A stretch of DNA of 61,129 nucleotides from Lampropedia hyalina DSM 16112 (GCF_900129055.1 NZ_FQUZ01000022.1:1-61129); one strand, 5' to 3'; shown: positions 44,312-53,815, numbered from the stretch's first letter. The notes: generated by a model from the sequence alone, not told the origin. Made by a program: numbers and translations.

Positions 44312-45274
44312 GTGAAATCAGATTGGCGCATTGCTGTTGTCATTCCCTGCTACCGGGTGAAGGCCCATATCCTGGAGGTGCTGGCGCAGATGCCGGATGT
44401 GGTGCAGCGCATCTATGTGGTGGACGATGCCTGCCCGCAAGACAGCGGGGCATGGGTACAGCAGCATTGCGTGGATGAGCGGGTGCGGGTGCTGCGCCAC
44501 ACTGAAAACCGAGGTGTCGGCGGCGCGGTGGTGACCGGTTATGGCCAGGCGGTGGCCGAAGACATGGATGTGGTCGTCAAGGTCGATGGCGATGGGCAGA
44601 TGGACCCTGCACTGATTCCGCGTTTCGTCAAACCCATCGTGCAGGGGCAGGCCGACTACACCAAGGGCAACCGCTTCTACCGCCCGGAATCCTTCCAGTC
44701 CATGCCCAAGTTGCGGCGGTTCGGCAATCTGGCCCTGTCCTTCATGACCAAGTTCAGCAGCGGTTACTGGCCCAACATGGACCCCACCAATGGCTATACG
44801 GCAGTCTCGGTCAAGGTGCTGCAAGCACTGCCACTGGAAAAGCTCTCCCGGCGTTATTTCTTCGAGACCGACATGCTGTTTCGCCTCAACACCATCCGCG
44901 CGGTGGTGCGCGATGTGCCCATGGAGGCCGTGTACGGTGAAGAGGTCTCCAACCTGAAAATCTCCTCGGTGCTGCCGGAGTTCCTGCGCGGGCATCTGGT
45001 GCGCAGTGGCAAACGCTATGTGTACAGCTACCTGATCCGCGACTTCAGTATCGGCTCGCTGTACAGCCTGGTGGGGGCGTTGTTTTTGCTGTTTGGCGCA
45101 CTGTTTGGCGCAAGCCATTGGCTGCACAGCATTGCCACGGGCATTGCTTCGAGCAACGGCACGGTAATGCTGGCAGGCATGTCGGTGTTGATTGGCGTGC
45201 AGTTTCTCATTGCGTTTCTGCACTACGACGTGGGCAATGTGCCCAGCGTACCCATCACGGACGCGCTGGACTGA
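44312..45274 (+). CDS. Family 2 glycosyltransferase, polyprenyl-phosphate type
   Basis: The 320-residue protein has an N-terminal GT-A domain (IAVVIPCYRVKAHI; VVDDACPQDS; KVDGDGQMDPALI, the DxD-like metal site) and two C-terminal membrane helices (LYSLVGALFLLFGALFGA and MLAGMSVLIGVQFLIAFL). This arrangement is like dolichol/undecaprenyl-phosphate hexosyltransferases (GtrB, ArnC group). The acceptor and sugar are unknown, and no glycan cluster lies beside it. The start is GTG at 44312. Confidence 0.85.
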   Translation: MKSDWRIAVVIPCYRVKAHILEVLAQMPDVVQRIYVVDDACPQDSGAWVQQHCVDERVRVLRHTENRGVGGAVVTGYGQAVAEDMDVVVKVDGDGQMDPALIPRFVKPIVQGQADYTKGNRFYRPESFQSMPKLRRFGNLALSFMTKFSSGYWPNMDPTNGYTAVSVKVLQALPLEKLSRRYFFETDMLFRLNTIRAVVRDVPMEAVYGEEVSNLKISSVLPEFLRGHLVRSGKRYVYSYLIRDFSIGSLYSLVGALFLLFGALFGASHWLHSIATGIASSNGTVMLAGMSVLIGVQFLIAFLHYDVGNVPSVPITDALD

Positions 45275-45289
45275 TTCCCGCTATGGGCA

Positions 45290-47317
45290 TCACACATCCA
45301 CCTGCACGGCATCCCCGTGCAGTTCCATCAGTTCGCGCCGGGCTGCGGCTTCGCCCTTGCCCATGAGCTGGCCGATGAAGCCGCTGGTCTGGGCAAAGCT
45401 GAAACCGCCCAGTTGCACCGGCAGCAGGTGGCGGGTGTCGGGGTTGAGGGTGGTTTCCCAGAGCTGTTCGGCATTCATCTCTCCCAGTCCCTTGAAGCGG
45501 CCAATGCTCCAGCTTCCCTCGCGCACGCCGTCCTTGCGCAGTTTCTCCAGCGTGCGTTGCAGTTCGCGTTCGGTCAATACATAGATGCGACTGGCAGGCT
45601 TGCGCCCGCGTGCCGGTACGTTGATGCTGAACAGCGGCGGCTGTGCCACGAACACATGCCCGGCCTCGATCAGTTTCGGGAAATGCCGGAAAAACAGCGT
45701 CAGCAGCAGCACCTGAATGTGCGCCCCGTCCACATCCGCATCGCTGAGGATGCAAATCTTGCCGTAGCGCAACTGGCTCAGGTCGGCCTCGTCGTCCGGG
45801 CCGTGTGGGTCTACGCCCAGGGCCACGGCAATGTCGTGGATTTCCTGGTTGGCGAACAGCCGGTCGCGCTCCACCTCCCAGGTGTTGAGCACCTTGCCGC
45901 GCAGTGGCAGGATGGCCTGGGTTTCCTTGTCGCGCCCCATCTTGGCACTGCCGCCGGCGGAGTCGCCTTCCACCAGAAACACCTCGTTGTAGGCAATGTC
46001 GCGGCTTTCGCAATCGGTCAGCTTGCCCGGCAGCACCGCCACGCCGGAGCTTTTGCGCTTCTCCACTTTCTGCCCGGCCCGCTGGCGCGTCTGTGCGGCG
46101 CGTATCACCCACTCGGCCAGCTTGCGGCCATCGTCCACATGCTCGCTCAGCCACAGTTCGAACGCGGGCCTGACAAAGCCCGACACCAGCCGGAAGGCAT
46201 CGCGTGAATTGAGCTTTTCTTTCACCTGCCCTTGGAACTGCGGATCGAGCACCTTGGCCGACAGCACATAGCTGGCGCGGCCAAATACGTCTTCGGGCAT
46301 CAGTTTCACGCCCTTGGGCAGCAGCGCGTGCATGTCGATGAAGCCCTTGACCGCCTGGAACAGCCCGTCGCGCAGGCCGCTGTCGTGCGTGCCGCCCGCG
46401 CTGGTGGGAATCAGGTTCACATAGCTCTCGCGCACAGGTGTGCCCTCGACGGTGAAGGCCACGCACCAGTCGGCCCCTTCCCCGATGGCGAAATGTTCGT
46501 TCTGTGCGTCGGCGTGGCCTGCTGCCTCGAACAGCGCGATCAGCGGTTCGGCAGGCAGGGTCTGGGCCAGATAGTCGCGCAGGCCACCCTTGTACTGCCA
46601 GGTTTGCGTCTGGCCGGTTTTCTCGTTGTGCAGGGCCACGCTCACGCCCGGCATCAGCACGGCCTTGCTGCGCAACAGGTGCGTCAATTCCGCCAGTGGC
46701 AACACCGGGGAGTCGAAATAGCGCGCATCCGGCCAGACACGCACCAGCGTGCCGCGTTTTTTCTCGCCGGTTCTGGCCTTGCGCACCTGCAGGGCTTCGA
46801 GGACTTCACCGCCATCGCCGAAGGCCAACTCCGCCACCTGGCCATCGCGGTGAATGCACACCTGCAAGCGGGTGGACAGTGCGTTCGTCACCGACACGCC
46901 CACGCCGTGCAGCCCGCCCGAGAAGCTGTAGGCCCCGCCGGAATCCTTGTCGAATTTGCCCCCGGCGTGCAGGCGCGTGAATACCAGCTCCACCACCGGC
47001 ACGCCTTCCTGCGGGTGCAGGCCGAATGGAATGCCCCGGCCATCGTCTTCCACGCCGATGGAGCCGTCTTCGTGCAGGGTCACGCGGATTTTCTTGCCAA
47101 AGCCCGCCAGGGCCTCGTCGGCGGCGTTGTCGAGCACCTCCTGCACGATGTGCAGCGGGTTGTCGGTGCGCGTGTACATGCCGGGGCGTTGCCGCACCGG
47201 CTCCAGCCCCTTGAGTACCTTGATGGAAGATTCGCCGTATGCCGACGGGGCCGGGGTGGGGTGGCTGGTCTCGCTGGCAGTGTCAATCAGGGAATGCGTG
47301 GTCTTGTCTTGGCTCAT
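45290..47317 (-). CDS. parE: DNA topoisomerase IV subunit B
   Basis: ParE supplies the ATPase and TOPRIM domains of topoisomerase IV. The 675-residue product has the GHKL ATPase (EPVRQRPGMYTRT; LDNAADEALAG; SFSGGLHGVGVSVTNALS) and the TOPRIM metal site (LVEGDSAGGSAKMGRD; LSDADVDGAHI). Its shorter length than GyrB and the RYGKICILSDADVDGAH spacing favour ParE. ATG 47317 gives the usual hydrophilic leader; upstream codons are not conserved. parC is not in the window. Confidence 0.94.
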   Translation of the reverse strand: MSQDKTTHSLIDTASETSHPTPAPSAYGESSIKVLKGLEPVRQRPGMYTRTDNPLHIVQEVLDNAADEALAGFGKKIRVTLHEDGSIGVEDDGRGIPFGLHPQEGVPVVELVFTRLHAGGKFDKDSGGAYSFSGGLHGVGVSVTNALSTRLQVCIHRDGQVAELAFGDGGEVLEALQVRKARTGEKKRGTLVRVWPDARYFDSPVLPLAELTHLLRSKAVLMPGVSVALHNEKTGQTQTWQYKGGLRDYLAQTLPAEPLIALFEAAGHADAQNEHFAIGEGADWCVAFTVEGTPVRESYVNLIPTSAGGTHDSGLRDGLFQAVKGFIDMHALLPKGVKLMPEDVFGRASYVLSAKVLDPQFQGQVKEKLNSRDAFRLVSGFVRPAFELWLSEHVDDGRKLAEWVIRAAQTRQRAGQKVEKRKSSGVAVLPGKLTDCESRDIAYNEVFLVEGDSAGGSAKMGRDKETQAILPLRGKVLNTWEVERDRLFANQEIHDIAVALGVDPHGPDDEADLSQLRYGKICILSDADVDGAHIQVLLLTLFFRHFPKLIEAGHVFVAQPPLFSINVPARGRKPASRIYVLTERELQRTLEKLRKDGVREGSWSIGRFKGLGEMNAEQLWETTLNPDTRHLLPVQLGGFSFAQTSGFIGQLMGKGEAAARRELMELHGDAVQVDV

Positions 47318-47426
47318 GGCCGCCGATTGTAGGCGGTGTGCATGGCGCGCGATGCTGTGCAGGAAAAACAGATTCAGTGCAAAATCGTCCCCGGCCCATT
47401 CCATTCATTGAACCCAAGGAGTTTGC

Positions 47427-47975
47427 ATGACCACCCAGATTGTTGTTTTCGTTGGCAGCCTGAGCAAGGAATCCATCAACCGGAAACTTGCCCAGGCCGT
47501 TGTGAAGCTGGCCCCTGCCGATTTCGCGGTCGAGTTTGCCGAGATTGGCGATCTGCCCCACTACAACCGCGACGACGATGCCCAGCAGGCCGGTGCGGTG
47601 CGCCGCGTCAAGGCCCAGATTGCACAGGCCGATGGCCTGCTGTTCGTCACGCCCGAATACAACCGCAGCATTCCTTCCGTGCTGAAGAACGTGATCGACC
47701 ACGGCTCGCGCCCCTATGGCGACAACTCCTGGGCTGGCAAGCCTGCGGGTATTCTGGGCACCTCGCCCGGTGGCATCGGTTCGGCGATTGCCCAGCAGCA
47801 TCTGCGCGGCATTCTGGCCTCGCAGGGCATCAAGGTGCTGGCACAGCCCGATGCCTACCTTCAGTTCCGGGATGGCCTGCTGACCGACGATGGTCAGGTG
47901 GGCGAAGGCAGCCGCGCATTCCTGCAAGCCTGGGTGGATGCCTTCGCGCAGTGGGTGCTGGCCCACAAGGCATAA
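47427..47975 (+). CDS. NADPH-dependent FMN reductase (ChrR/YieF-like)
   Basis: The 182-residue flavodoxin-fold quinone/chromate reductase type has the FMN phosphate loop GSLSKESINRKLA and the PEYNRSIPSVLKNVIDHGSRP segment that binds flavin, with the SPGGIGSAIAQQHLRG motif. It is likely a soluble oxidoreductase that protects against quinone stress. A good ribosome site (AAGGAG) precedes the ATG. Physiological substrate not known. Confidence 0.9.
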   Translation: MTTQIVVFVGSLSKESINRKLAQAVVKLAPADFAVEFAEIGDLPHYNRDDDAQQAGAVRRVKAQIAQADGLLFVTPEYNRSIPSVLKNVIDHGSRPYGDNSWAGKPAGILGTSPGGIGSAIAQQHLRGILASQGIKVLAQPDAYLQFRDGLLTDDGQVGEGSRAFLQAWVDAFAQWVLAHKA

Positions 47976-48079
47976 CGGCTTTGACGGGTCTGGGCCTGGG
48001 TGAGCCTGTCATGAGGCACAATGGATTTTTGTCCATTACCCACCCACTACTGGCCCAGCATCAAGGAGGTTTGCCTGGC

Positions 48080-48499
48080 ATGAGTTACGACCCGAACAAT
48101 ATTTTCGCCAAGATTCTGCGCGGAGAAGCCCCGGCCATCCGCGTCTATGAAGATGCGCAGACGCTGGCTTTCATGGACATCATGCCCGAGGCCGAAGGCC
48201 ATGTGCTGGTGGTTCCCAAAGAGGCCGCCGAAACCCTGCTCGACCTCTCGGAAGACAGTGCCCGCGCTGCCATTGTCACGACACGGCGTGTGGCGATTGC
48301 CGTCAAGCAGGCCCTGGAGGCTTCGGCGGTGCGCGTGGCGCAGTTCAGCGGAGCCGATGCCGGACAAACCGTGCCGCACTGCCACTTCCACATCGTGCCC
48401 CATGTTCCCGGCGCGGTGCGCAGCAGCCATGCCACCCGCATGGCCAATCCGGCAGACCTGGAAGTGATTGCCGAGAAAATCCGCGCTGCACTGGTTTGA
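48080..48499 (+). CDS. HIT family hydrolase (histidine triad)
   Basis: The 139-residue protein has FAKILRGEAPAIRVYED, DIMPEAEGHVLVVPKE and the active-site triad PHCHFHIVPH. Members hydrolyse nucleoside phosphoramidates or dinucleotides. ATG 48080 is fixed by a strong AAGGAGGT at 48063-48070; the open frame further upstream belongs to another frame of the reductase gene. Confidence 0.92.
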   Translation: MSYDPNNIFAKILRGEAPAIRVYEDAQTLAFMDIMPEAEGHVLVVPKEAAETLLDLSEDSARAAIVTTRRVAIAVKQALEASAVRVAQFSGADAGQTVPHCHFHIVPHVPGAVRSSHATRMANPADLEVIAEKIRAALV

Positions 48500-48581
48500 G
48501 AATCCCCATTCCGACGGGCGATTTCCACTCTTTTCGAGAGTCACACTGCGTCATTCCAGCCTTGCTCAAAGCACCAAACAC

Positions 48582-48686
48582 CGTCATGCCGGACTTAATC
48601 CGGCATCCAGTGCAACGCAATCCATTGGTAAACAAGGTGTTTTTGCAAGCCTCGTCACTGGATGCCGGATTAAGTCCGGCATGACG
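48582..48686. repeat. Inverted-repeat element, copy 2
   Basis: Arms of 31 bp (48582-48612 and 48656-48686) are perfect inverted repeats, starting CGTCATGCCGG and ending CCAGTG. Each arm also contains a smaller hairpin, GCCGGA-CTTAA-TCCGGC. The core reads, on the minus strand, like that of the element at 4869-5012 (shared ACACCTTGTTT, CGTTG and CACTGGAT). It lies between the convergent HIT gene and uvrD and could also act as a transcription barrier. A further partial GTCATTCC and its mirror image flank it (48550-48730). Confidence 0.8.
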
Positions 48687-48763
48687 TGGCGAACAGTAGT
48701 AGGCAAAGGTCGGCATGACGGTATCGGTTGGAATGGTAGCCCGACAGACAACAGCGCGGGGCT

Positions 48764-51205
48764 TCAGTCCACCGGTGTGAGCTTGGCCACCGACAGCAGC
48801 AGCAGCTTGCTGCCGTGGCGGCCAAAGTCGATGCGGGCCTTGCGGTCGTTGCCTGCTCCTTCGATCGCCTGCACCACGCCTTCGCCGAACTTGGTGTGAA
48901 ACACCTTCTGGCGCACACGCAGGCCACCGCTTTCTTCCGGCTGGCTCTTGCGCACTGGCACTGGTGCCTGAACGGCTTCGCGCCACGGCGCATGGGCCTT
49001 GTCGTGGGAGCGGCTGCTGCTGGCTGAATATCCGCCAGCCGATGCCGGGCGTTGGCGCGGGGTGAGCCATTTCAGGCTGCCTTCGGGCAATTCGTCCAGG
49101 AAACGGCTGGGCTGGTTGCCCTGAATCTGGCCGTTGAGCATGCGCTGCTGTGCCAGACTGATGTACAGGCGTTTGCGTGCGCGGGTGATGGCCACATACA
49201 TCAGGCGGCGTTCCTCCTCCAGCCCGGCCTGATCGTTCAAGGCGTTGTAGTGGGGGAACAGTCCTTCTTCCATGCCGGCAATGAATACGGCATCGAATTC
49301 CAGCCCCTTGGAGGCGTGGACGGTCATCAACTGGATGGCCTGTTGCCCGGCTTGGGTCTGGTTGTCGCCTGCCTCCAGCGAGGCGTGGGTGAGAAAAGCT
49401 GCCAGCGGGCTGAGGGTTTCGCCGGTTTCGAGATCGAGCCGATAGCCCATGCCCATGTCTTGCAGCATATTGCCGGCATCAGGCTCCAGCGGCTGGTCGG
49501 GCAGCAGCCCCTGGCTGGCGGGGCTTTGTGTCAGCGGGCGGCCCTGTTCATCGATGGGCAGCGTGGTGGTGTCGGCGGCAAAGCCTTCCTGGATGATGAA
49601 GCTCTCGGCGGCATTGACCAGTTCCTCAAGGTTTTCCACGCGATCCACGCCGTCTTTTTCGGCGCGGTAGTGGTCGAGCAGGCCACTGGTTTCCAGCACG
49701 GCGGTGATGGTGTGGCGCAGTGGCTGATCCTGGTTGTGCTGGCGCAGCTCTTGCAGCAGTTGCGTGAAGTCGCGCAGTTTCTCGCCTGCCTTGCCAGGGA
49801 CGTGGGCCACCGCTTCATGCAGGGATTGCTGGTGCTGGGCGGCGGCATCCTGCAACTGCTCCAGCGTGCGCGCACCAATGCCGCGTGGCGGAAAATTGAC
49901 GATGCGCAGAAAGCTGGTGTCGTCCCAGGGATTTTCCAGCAGGCGCAGGTAGGCCAGCGCATGCTTGATTTCGGCCCGCTCGAAAAAGCGCAGTCCGCCA
50001 TAGACGCGGTAGGGCAGTTTGGCACGCAGCAAGGCGGCTTCGAGTGCGCGGCTTTGTGCGTTGCTGCGATAGAGAATGGCGATTTCCTGGTGGGGGAAGC
50101 CGTCCTGGCGCAGCAACTGGCGGATTTCGTCGCTGATCCAGTCGGCCTCGGCCAGGTCGTTGTAGGCTTCGCTGATGCGCACGGGTTCACCCGCGCCCTG
50201 GTCGGTGCGCAGGTTCTTGCCCAGACGCTGGCGGTTATGGGCAATCAGCGCGTTGGCACAGTCCAGAATGTGGCTGTAGGAGCGGTAATTCTGCTCCAGC
50301 TTGATGGGCTGGCTCACGCGGAAGTCGCGCACGAAGTCGGCCATGTTGCCCACCCGCGCGCCACGGAACGCATAGATGCTCTGGTCGTCGTCGCCCACGG
50401 CCACGACGCTGGAATGGGTGTGCAACTGACCGTTGTCCCATTCGCCCGCCAGTTGTTGCAGCCAGCGGTATTGCAGCCGGTTGGTGTCCTGGAATTCGTC
50501 CACCAGAATGTGGCGAAAGCGTTGCTGGTAGTGCTGGCGGATGGCGGGGTGATCGCGCAGCAGCTCGTAACTGCGCAGCATGAGTTCGCCAAAATCCACC
50601 ACGCCTTCGCGCTGGCATTGCTGCTCGTAGAGCTGGTAAAGCTCCACGCGGGTGCGCGATTCGGCATCGTGTACCGGCACGTTTTCGGGGCGCATGCCTT
50701 CTTCTTTGCAGCCTGAAATGAAGTACTGGACTTTCTTCGGCTCGAACAGCTCGGTGTCGATGGAGTGCTGCTTCATCAGCCGCTTGATGGCGGAGAGCTG
50801 ATCCTGCATGTCCAGCACCTGGAACTGCTTGGGCAGACCCACGGCGGTGGCATGGGCACGCAGCATGCGGTTGCACAGGCCGTGGAACGTGCCGATCCAC
50901 ATGCCCCGCACCGCCACGGGCAGCATGGCTGAGAGGCGCGTGGTCATCTCGCGTGCGGCCTTGTTGGTGAAGGTGACCGCCAGAATGCCGCCGGGCGAGA
51001 CCTGCCCGGTTTGCAGCAGCCAGGCAATGCGGGTGGTGAGCACACGGGTCTTGCCGGAGCCGGCACCGGCCAGCACCAGCGTATGGCCACCGCTGAAGGT
51101 GACGGCGGCACGCTGTTCGGCATTCAGCCCGTGCAGCAGTGCGGAGTCGGAAGAATCGGGGGGGAGTGCCGCATGACGGGCGGCAGTTTCTGAGGAAAAT
51201 GGCAT
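48764..51205 (-). CDS. uvrD: DNA helicase II, UvrD/PcrA type
   Basis: The 813-residue SF1A helicase acts in mismatch and excision repair. Motifs in order: Q motif LNAEQRAAV, motif I LAGAGSGKTRVL, Ia AVTFTNKAAREM, II LVDEFQDTN, III VGDDDQSIYAFRGA, IV LEQNYRS, V LMTVHASKGLEFDAVF, VI RRLMYVAITRARKRLYI. The C-terminal Tudor-like end (VRQKVFHTKFGEGVVQAIEG) favours UvrD over Rep. ATG 51205 (MPFSSETAARH) is preferred over one nine codons earlier. Confidence 0.95.
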   Translation of the reverse strand: MPFSSETAARHAALPPDSSDSALLHGLNAEQRAAVTFSGGHTLVLAGAGSGKTRVLTTRIAWLLQTGQVSPGGILAVTFTNKAAREMTTRLSAMLPVAVRGMWIGTFHGLCNRMLRAHATAVGLPKQFQVLDMQDQLSAIKRLMKQHSIDTELFEPKKVQYFISGCKEEGMRPENVPVHDAESRTRVELYQLYEQQCQREGVVDFGELMLRSYELLRDHPAIRQHYQQRFRHILVDEFQDTNRLQYRWLQQLAGEWDNGQLHTHSSVVAVGDDDQSIYAFRGARVGNMADFVRDFRVSQPIKLEQNYRSYSHILDCANALIAHNRQRLGKNLRTDQGAGEPVRISEAYNDLAEADWISDEIRQLLRQDGFPHQEIAILYRSNAQSRALEAALLRAKLPYRVYGGLRFFERAEIKHALAYLRLLENPWDDTSFLRIVNFPPRGIGARTLEQLQDAAAQHQQSLHEAVAHVPGKAGEKLRDFTQLLQELRQHNQDQPLRHTITAVLETSGLLDHYRAEKDGVDRVENLEELVNAAESFIIQEGFAADTTTLPIDEQGRPLTQSPASQGLLPDQPLEPDAGNMLQDMGMGYRLDLETGETLSPLAAFLTHASLEAGDNQTQAGQQAIQLMTVHASKGLEFDAVFIAGMEEGLFPHYNALNDQAGLEEERRLMYVAITRARKRLYISLAQQRMLNGQIQGNQPSRFLDELPEGSLKWLTPRQRPASAGGYSASSSRSHDKAHAPWREAVQAPVPVRKSQPEESGGLRVRQKVFHTKFGEGVVQAIEGAGNDRKARIDFGRHGSKLLLLSVAKLTPVD

Positions 51206-51238
51206 GGGGCGATTGTAGGGCCTGTCATCCACACTCCT

Positions 51239-52156
51239 TTAGCCGTGCCGATGCCGCCGATGGGCCAGTGTGTCCAGCGAAAACACCAGCAGGGCCAGCC
51301 AGATCAGCCCGAAGCTGATGAGGTGGTGCAGCGTGAATGCCTCTTTGTAGATCAATACGCCAATGGCAAGCTGGATGGACGGCGCAATGTACTGGATGAA
51401 GCCCAGCGTGGACAGCGGCAGGCGGCGTGCGGCATTGGCGAACCACAGCAGCGGCAGGGCCGTGACCACGCCCGCCAGCGTCACTGCCACCATGCCACCC
51501 CAGCCCTGACTGCGCCAGCCCACCGCATCGGGCTGCCATGCCACCCAGCCCAGGTACAGCATCGCCAGTGGCAGCACCATCAGCGTTTCCACTGCCAGCC
51601 CGACTGTGCCGCTCACCGGCGTGGATTTGCGCACCAGTCCATACAGGGCAAAGCTGGCCGCCAGTCCCAGCGAAATCCACGGCCACGCGCCCAGGCCAAT
51701 CACCTGCCACAGCACCCCGGATACCGCCAGCCCCACGGCCAGCCACTGCACGGGGCGCAGGCGTTCGCCCAGTACCAGCACCCCCAGCAGCACGCTGAAC
51801 AGGGGGTTGATGAAGTAGCCCAGACTGGACTGCACGATATGCCCGCTGTTCACCGCCCAGACAAACAGCAGCCAGTTGGCAGACACCAGCAGCCCGGTGC
51901 ATGCCAGCGTGAGCAGCAGCCTGGGACGCAGGAACACGCCACGCAGCGCGGGCAACTCGCGTGCTGCCACCAGCAAGCCCAGCAACAGCAGCACCGACCA
52001 GACGACGCGGTGGGCAATCGCCTGCCCGCTGGGAAGCCAGGCAATCCACTTCCAGTACAGGGTGACGCCCCCCCAGCTTCCGTAGGCCATGAAGGCATAG
52101 AGAATGCCGGTGCGTGTTTCGGCCGTGTCGCTGGCCGGGCGGATGGAGGAGGGCAT
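51239..52156 (-). CDS. rarD: EamA family transporter RarD
   Basis: The 305-residue protein has ten predicted membrane helices, a duplicated EamA/DMT fold. It starts TRTGILYAFMAYGSWGG, continues with WKWIAWLPSGQAIAHRVVWS and contains SLGYFINPLFSVLLGVLVLGERL, all RarD-specific. The physiological substrate is unknown despite the historic chloramphenicol link. It is 47 bp downstream of the TauE-type gene and 34 bp upstream of uvrD on the same strand. Confidence 0.92.
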   Translation of the reverse strand: MPSSIRPASDTAETRTGILYAFMAYGSWGGVTLYWKWIAWLPSGQAIAHRVVWSVLLLLGLLVAARELPALRGVFLRPRLLLTLACTGLLVSANWLLFVWAVNSGHIVQSSLGYFINPLFSVLLGVLVLGERLRPVQWLAVGLAVSGVLWQVIGLGAWPWISLGLAASFALYGLVRKSTPVSGTVGLAVETLMVLPLAMLYLGWVAWQPDAVGWRSQGWGGMVAVTLAGVVTALPLLWFANAARRLPLSTLGFIQYIAPSIQLAIGVLIYKEAFTLHHLISFGLIWLALLVFSLDTLAHRRHRHG

Positions 52157-52202
52157 GAGAAAGTGCGGAAGTTGCGGGAGGTGATGGGGCAGGGCAAGGC
52201 CG

Positions 52203-52928
52203 TCAGGACAGCAGCATCCCCAGCCCCGACAGTGTGAGCACGCCCAGCACCACGCGCCGGAATGCCTGCTCGCTCAGACCACGGTAGAGGCGCACGCCCA
52301 GCAGCACCGGCACCAGCACGGCCAGAGCAACCAGGGCGAAGAAGGGCAGCATGGACACGGTCACATGCCCCTGCCAGACGTGCATACTGAACGATACGAA
52401 CAGCACCGACAGATTGAAATTCTGGATGACGGCGCGCTGCTCCTCGCGGGCCAGACCCCGCATCATGCTCCACAGGGTGGGAGCCACACCGGAGAAGCCG
52501 CCCAGGCCACTGAGTACACCACCCAGCAGCCCTGAAATGGCATCGCCGGTGCGACCACCGCGCTGGATGCGGGGCATTCGCGGAGCCAGCAGCATCAGCG
52601 GGCAGAACACCACCAGAATCGCGCCTACCACCGATTTGAACTGCTGTGCATCCAGCAGCGGCAACAGCCATACGCCCAGTGGCACGCCCAGCAGGCCCCC
52701 CAGCAGGAACGGCCGCAACAAACGCCATTGCAGTGCGCGCCGTGTCGTGAATACCGCCACCAACTGCCCGGTGAGCGCGCCGAAAATCGCCAGTTGCGCA
52801 GCCAGTTGTGGCTCCAGTGTCCACGCCCATATTGACATGGCCGTCAGCCCAAAGGCAAAGCCCGACAGACCTTGCACGAACCCGGCCAGCACTGCGCCCA
52901 GCACCACGAAAACGTAAACACTCAGCAT
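52203..52928 (-). CDS. TauE/SafE family sulfite/organosulfonate permease
   Basis: The 241-residue membrane protein of about eight helices starts VFVVLGAVLAGFVQGLSGFAFGL, the family signature, with the repeat-like GLLGGVLSGLGGFSGVAPTLWSMM in the second half. Family members carry sulfite, sulfoacetate or other small anions across the inner membrane. Substrate is not determined; the sulfate uptake operon is 9 kb away and not obviously linked. Confidence 0.88.
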   Translation of the reverse strand: MLSVYVFVVLGAVLAGFVQGLSGFAFGLTAMSIWAWTLEPQLAAQLAIFGALTGQLVAVFTTRRALQWRLLRPFLLGGLLGVPLGVWLLPLLDAQQFKSVVGAILVVFCPLMLLAPRMPRIQRGGRTGDAISGLLGGVLSGLGGFSGVAPTLWSMMRGLAREEQRAVIQNFNLSVLFVSFSMHVWQGHVTVSMLPFFALVALAVLVPVLLGVRLYRGLSEQAFRRVVLGVLTLSGLGMLLS

Positions 52929-52945
52929 GATGGATCAAGGCCATT

Positions 52946-52969
52946 GAGGAGAAGGTTCGGATTCTCCTC
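52946..52969. terminator. Hairpin upstream of the TauE-type gene
   Basis: GAGGAGAA (52946-52953) pairs with TTCTCCTC (52962-52969) around 8 nt. It has no T-tract on either strand. It lies after the prepilin peptidase gene (minus) and could end that transcript weakly. Confidence 0.35.
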
Positions 52970-53036
52970 CGAATTCCATTTGGGTGCTTGAACTCCTGGG
53001 GTCACCTCATGGTGTGCGGGAGTGGCATGTGGCTGG

Positions 53037-53618
53037 TCAGCCCTGCAACAGCAGCCAGATGGCGATGATGGCCATGTAGCCGGCATAAGGAATGGAGCGT
53101 GCCGGGCCGGAGCGACGCACTGGTGCGATGCCCGTGTCGGCGGATGCCGACGGTTGCTCTGCTGGCAACGGGGACGCAGGGGTGTAGCGTTGCAGAAAAA
53201 GGAAACGCGCTTGCAGCCAAGTCCACTCGGGCCGTTGCTGAAATTTTCGCCAGAATATTACGGTCAAGCCGTGGATGCCTGCCAGCAGGCTGCCGCCGAC
53301 CCAGATGGTGAGCAGGTCGATTTGCAGACCGAACCACAGGCCAATGACAGCGGCAAATTTCACGTCGCCCGCCCCCATCCAGCGCATGGCATAGAACGGC
53401 ATCAGGGCACAGAAAGCCACCACCATGCCCAGCAGGCCATTCGTCAGGCTGACTTGCAGGTGAAACGGCTGAAGGCCGCTGAGCAGCACAACTGCACCAG
53501 CGACCAAGCCCAGCACCACCATCCAGTTGCGCACCCGGCGGATGCGCAGGTCAGTCACTACGATGGCAATTAGCCAAAGTACAACAGACAGATTGAGAAT
53601 GTTGCCTAGCCAATCCAT
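53037..53618 (-). CDS. Prepilin peptidase, CpaA/TadV type
   Basis: The 193-residue A24-family membrane aspartyl protease has the first catalytic Asp in VTDLRIRRVRNW and the second in the GxGD motif MGAGDVKFAAVIGLW. It is the short form without the N-terminal methylase domain, as in Tad/Flp systems. The C-terminal 60 residues form a hydrophilic insert and a last helix. It lies 12 bp downstream of the Flp pilin gene, its likely substrate. No other tad gene is present. Confidence 0.92.
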   Translation of the reverse strand: MDWLGNILNLSVVLWLIAIVVTDLRIRRVRNWMVVLGLVAGAVVLLSGLQPFHLQVSLTNGLLGMVVAFCALMPFYAMRWMGAGDVKFAAVIGLWFGLQIDLLTIWVGGSLLAGIHGLTVIFWRKFQQRPEWTWLQARFLFLQRYTPASPLPAEQPSASADTGIAPVRRSGPARSIPYAGYMAIIAIWLLLQG

Positions 53619-53629
53619 TCAGTATCACA

Positions 53630-53815
53630 TTAAGGGGCAGTAGCGTTACCGCCTTCGATAGCGGTACCGATATTTTCGAATACTGTCTTGATTTCGGTAC
53701 CCAGAGCAGTCACAGCAGCAATGATCACCACAGCGATCAGGCCAGCAATCAGGCCATATTCAATGGCGGTCGCGCCTTCTTCGTCTTGCAGGAAGTTCTT
53801 GATGAAGTTGGTCAT
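53630..53815 (-). CDS. flp: Flp/Fap type IVb pilin
   Basis: The 61-residue prepilin has a short leader ending at the Flp cleavage motif (DEEGATAIEYGLIAGL; Gly before Ala, with Glu at +5 and Tyr at +6 of the mature N-terminus), then a hydrophobic helix and a small tail. ATG 53815 is chosen because GGAG lies 6-9 nt upstream; a TTG four codons earlier overlaps this Shine-Dalgarno sequence. Co-transcribed with the prepilin peptidase. Confidence 0.93.
   Translation of the reverse strand: MTNFIKNFLQDEEGATAIEYGLIAGLIAVVIIAAVTALGTEIKTVFENIGTAIEGGNATAP

Noticed and set aside
48764-51205. Helicase as Rep rather than UvrD
   Set aside because: The long form with the C-terminal Tudor-like region fits UvrD/PcrA; Rep proteins lack it.
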